36,610 nucleotides of DNA from Rhynchonema sp. JSB1_4 (Eukaryota; Nematoda; Chromadorea; Monhysterida; Xyalidae). The stretch covers positions 1 through 36,610 of the forward strand of contig JASAMV010005022.1 of assembly GCA_030248065.1 (NCBI GenBank), read 5' to 3'. The notes beneath the pieces are model-generated. The model worked only from the letters and a program-made list of their open reading frames with translations. It had not been told where the DNA came from and made no database searches. Each line of letters starts with the position of its first letter. Within the stretch, counting starts at the first letter, position 1. A program made the position numbers and the translations under genes. Positions 33,558-36,610 of this stretch are shown in pieces.

Positions 33558-34485
33558 ATGCATTTGCGAGTGACACTTTTATCATTTTCTTCGCTGGTCT
33601 CTGTTCTGGTCACAGTCGAAGCATTCAGATCGCGGTGAGTTGCCTATTTCTCCATGGTTTTTATTAGCATTTCTCCATCTCCATTTCTCCGACTGCTTTT
33701 CAGAGACGTGCAGGGTGACCCAAAAATACGGAAACCCTGTTTTTTATCCAGATCCCGGCCGCGGTGACACGTAGAGATCCTTTTAACGTAATGACCATGA
33801 GAAAAAAGCATATATTGCACTACCAGGACAGCGAAAAGTGTTCATAATCAAGAACAATAACGACAACAGCAAGCCCTTTTTTTCGCAGACTCAAACGTGA
33901 CAACTCGGATGAGAACATCACGGTGGAGGAGCGACAGGTGATCGAAGTGCTGTTCGAGAAATACGAATCCATCAATCGAAATGTGGAAATGCTTGACGAT
34001 GGAATGGGATATGTGGCAACCAGCGTGTCGCAGGATTCCGGTAAGGGGGAGGCAACACTGATAGTCAAAGTGAACAGGATTAAGTTTTTGGACATGAACC
34101 AAATAAACTTCAGTGTATATAACAGATGATACTCGGGATCTGACACTTTTCGGGGCCGGAAGACCGGGTGACCCACGACACCACTTTGAAGGTTGCCCCG
34201 CCAGCTGGGTTTTGATTTCAGAACAAACTCTAAAGGACGGGCAGTGCACCAGGCCATCGTCAGTGCGAAATACACCAGATGAACAGCTTTACATCCAAAG
34301 CACCGAATTGTATACTTGATCTGCCAGCCACAATCGCCGCCCTACAACTGCATCTGAAACAAATGGCCGCGGTGGTGGCAGGTGGCAATCGCACCACTCG
34401 TCCTTTCGACCCGGCCGCCGCTCAATTTTTCGAGTACGCTGATGAAATTTTTACTGAATCAATGGATTTGTCGAATGGGGTCAAG
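33558..34485 (+). CDS. Unrecognised secreted protein, 5' part (three exons)
   Basis: Exons 33558-33634, 33889-34040 and 34253-34485 join in frame to 154 codons. Exon 1 gives a signal peptide (MHLRVTLLSFSSLVSVLVTV) followed by a basic LKRD stretch that could be a processing site, and ends at a consensus donor (GTGAGT). Exon 2 has a pyrimidine-rich acceptor and an acidic helical segment (EERQVIEVLFEKYESI). Exon 3 encodes LDLPATIAALQLHLKQM and AAQFFEYADEIF, and ends AAG|GTTGGT. I do not recognise the family. An alternative acceptor at 34222 leads to an early stop. The acceptor chosen at 34253 sits inside a short repeat found elsewhere in the window. The gene runs away from the aminopeptidase gene and probably continues past the fold-back element downstream. 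Confidence 0.6.
34246..34271 (+). repeat. Dispersed motif copy 3, overlapping a splice acceptor
   Basis: GCACCAGGCCATCGTCAGTG then CGAAAT. The CACCAG inside it is the acceptor that keeps the secreted-protein frame open. Confidence 0.65.
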
Positions 34486-34604
34486 GTTGGTGTGTATATG
34501 CGCTGAGTTTGGTAATTTGTTTGGCTTTGCGGATTTCCGCGCATTTATGGTACTGCTTTTAATTGGAACATACTAAGCCTGAACCAAGCAAGCCTATATC
34601 CTTA

Positions 34605-36256
34605 GGGCTCGGGACACAACCGAAGGAAGGGCAGCAGTGCGCAGTGTTATACATCGTTGGAAAGCACTGTAACAGCATATGTCACGCACAAATTTTAAGC
34701 TCCTTAGAAAATCGCTATCTCTTGGTAGAGCGACTTTTCGTTCCAGAAAAAAGTAGATTCCTTCACAACTTGAAACGACCGGTGCAGAAACCCCAAATGA
34801 GTTGAAAGTCAAGTAACACGTGGATAGGATTACAACAACTTCTGGATAACTTATCATGAAAACTTCAGTCGCTCAAAGCATTGCTTCACTCGGTGAGGAT
34901 GCGAAATGTTCCAAAAATCGGCCACATTTTTCGAAAACACAAGTTTGTCTATAAATTTTGAGGCTGCGCTTTGTGCTGCAGAAATGAATGTGCAATAGAA
35001 AAATAGAGCGTTTTCGAAAGTACCAGAAAATAAGTTTTTTAAACTTGTAAACACTCAGATAGCGGCGTGACAGGCCGAAAAAGACCTAAAAATTGCCCCT
35101 AAACTGCATAGTTGCATTCATTGACGGAAATGTGATGTAAATAAGCCACGTTTTGCATTGCGTTGGAAACGAGAAAGTCAGATAAACGCACAGTCCAACA
35201 ATCTAGACGAGTTTCAAAACTTCAAACTCCATGGATCGGCTGCTGCAGCCATGCCAACCTGAATAAGATATTTGGCTATAATTCATTACTGTTAACGACT
35301 ATTGCACATTTGATAGCACCAACCGATGTAGCCTTAAAGTAGCTATCGAACGATATATAACATGCCCATACTATCTCCTACTATGGACAAGAAACGGTCA
35401 AAATTCCGAAATCGCACACGGTGACGTGACGGTTCATTCCAGAATCGTCAAAAGAGCAATTTTTCAGCCTCTGCCCTTAAGCGTAAGAATTTATTGGGGC
35501 TTGTTATATATCGTTCGAAAGCTACTCCCGAGACACATTGTTTGATGCTGTCACATTTAATAGCTGTTAACAGTAAGCATTTATAGCTGAATATCATATT
35601 CAGGTTAGTATGGCTGCCCCGAGAGATCTGTAGACCTTGAGGTCTTCTGACCGTGATAGGTTGTTAAAACGGACGTTTCTCTCTATTTTTTGTTTCGAAT
35701 ACGATACAATCTGTGGCCTTTATGTGTCACAATTCTGGCGATGAATGTAACCACCTAATTTAGGGGCAATTTAATGGATTTTTAGACCTGTCACGGAGCC
35801 TGCCATGAGTTAAAAAATTTAAAACCTTATTTTCTGGTACTTTCGACGATGCTCTATTTCCCCATTGCATTCTTATTTCCGCAGCGCTAAGCGTGACCTC
35901 AAAATTTAGGGACAAACTTGTGTTATCGAAAAATAAGGCCCATTTTCGGAACGTTTCGCACCCTCACCGTGTGAAGCAATGGTTTGAGCGACCGAAGTTG
36001 TGATGGTAAGTTATTACGAAGCTGTTGTAATCCTATCCACATGTTACTTGACCTTCAACTCGTTTGGGGTTTCTGCACCGGTCGTTCCAATTTGTGCAAA
36101 AATTCAGTTTTTTCTGGAACGAAAAGTCCCTCTACCAAGGGATAGCGAATCTCCTAGGAGCTTAAAATTTGTGCGTGACATAGGCCGTTGGAATGCTTTC
36201 CAACGGTATGTAACAATATATCCTGCTACCCTTCCTTCGGTTATGTCCCGAGCCCT
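34605..36256. mobile_element. 1.65-kb fold-back element, family 'GGGCTCGGGACA', copy 2
   Basis: Collinear over its full length with the copy at 15.7 kb, including the non-palindromic centre (AACGATATATAACATGCCCA). The right flank is TTAA (36257-36260); the left flank is degraded to CTTA. It follows the third exon of the secreted gene at 33.5 kb and probably lies in an intron. Confidence 0.85.
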
Positions 36257-36371
36257 TTAAGAGGACCCGAGTTCCAGCGCTCCGCACAATGTGTGCTTGT
36301 GGCGCGCCTCAAGTATGTCAGTACAAAAATGATCATCTTGAAACCATTCTCTAGTTCCCTGATCCATAAAG

Positions 36372-36545
36372 GTGATCGTACGCGGCAACAGCAGTGAAGC
36401 AGCAGCGGTGGCGTGCAATCACGCAAACGGAGTGAGCGCGTTCGTGCAGGATGGAGATGAGGAAAGATTCGAGAAACACAAAATTGCCAAGCAACCCTGG
36501 AAATGCGAGATCTATCCGCCGTTTGTCACGAATTTTCATGGATGA
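36372..36545 (+). CDS. Tentative next (terminal) exon of the 33.5-kb secreted gene
   Basis: After the fold-back element, a phase-0 open frame follows a possible acceptor (CCATAAAG|GTG) and runs to a TGA at 36543-36545, encoding VIVRGNSSEAAAVACNHANG, AFVQDGDEERFEKHK and a short tail. It would fit the phase of the exon ending at 34485. The acceptor has only a weak pyrimidine tract, and the opposite strand is also open here, so confidence is low. Confidence 0.25.
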   Translation: MIVRGNSSEAAAVACNHANGVSAFVQDGDEERFEKHKIAKQPWKCEIYPPFVTNFHG

Positions 36546-36610
36546 AATTGTGATTTTTTTGAAGAATTTTGTGAAACTTATATTTCTGCCTGTGCTAATG
36601 TATTTCTGGG

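Overview
The window is repeat-rich nuclear DNA from a multicellular animal, most likely an invertebrate. Genes are split into short exons with GT..AG introns, the one clearly identified gene is an animal-type membrane aminopeptidase, and the intergenic and intronic DNA is packed with non-autonomous transposons. I cannot name the phylum. There are no operons, bacterial ribosome sites or phage genes. Most long open frames here are repeat-derived or are shadows in other frames.

Layout: (1) 1.6-12.9 kb, minus strand: exons of a secreted protein or proteins (signal peptide and possible C-type-lectin-like start at 12.6-12.9 kb, an EGF-like exon at 2.8-3.0 kb, a PAN-like cysteine-rich exon at 1.6-1.75 kb), separated by a dense field of inverted-repeat elements. 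(2) 13-18.4 kb: transposon block with a 0.7-kb CA microsatellite inside a long-inverted-repeat element, a palindrome built from CCCGAAA heptamers, a 1.65-kb fold-back element, a decayed hAT transposase with its repeat-rich terminus, and a tRNA-derived SINE. (3) 18.4-20.0 kb: no recognised gene. (4) 20.0-30.4 kb, minus strand: an M1 zinc aminopeptidase (aminopeptidase N-like) reconstructed as 23 exons and about 959 residues; its introns hold a Helitron-like element, hAT, PIF/Harbinger-like and TTAA-flanked elements. (5) 30.5-33.5 kb: the divergent intergenic region with another hAT-type element, itself interrupted by a second SINE copy. (6) 33.5-36.5 kb, plus strand: the start of an unrecognised secreted protein whose third intron probably carries another copy of the 1.65-kb fold-back element.

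The most informative part is the transposon archaeology. Several insertions can be read together with their empty target sites inside the same window: two related MITEs in one arm of a giant palindrome whose other arm is uninterrupted, a 308-bp MITE in one copy of a direct repeat, and a SINE in a hAT-type element. At least three fold-back families with long inverted repeats have TTAA (or TA) at their borders and no coding capacity. Two splice acceptors appear to lie in or at the edge of repeat sequence. The genes do not form an obvious functional pathway; the aminopeptidase and the small secreted gene are simply divergent neighbours.
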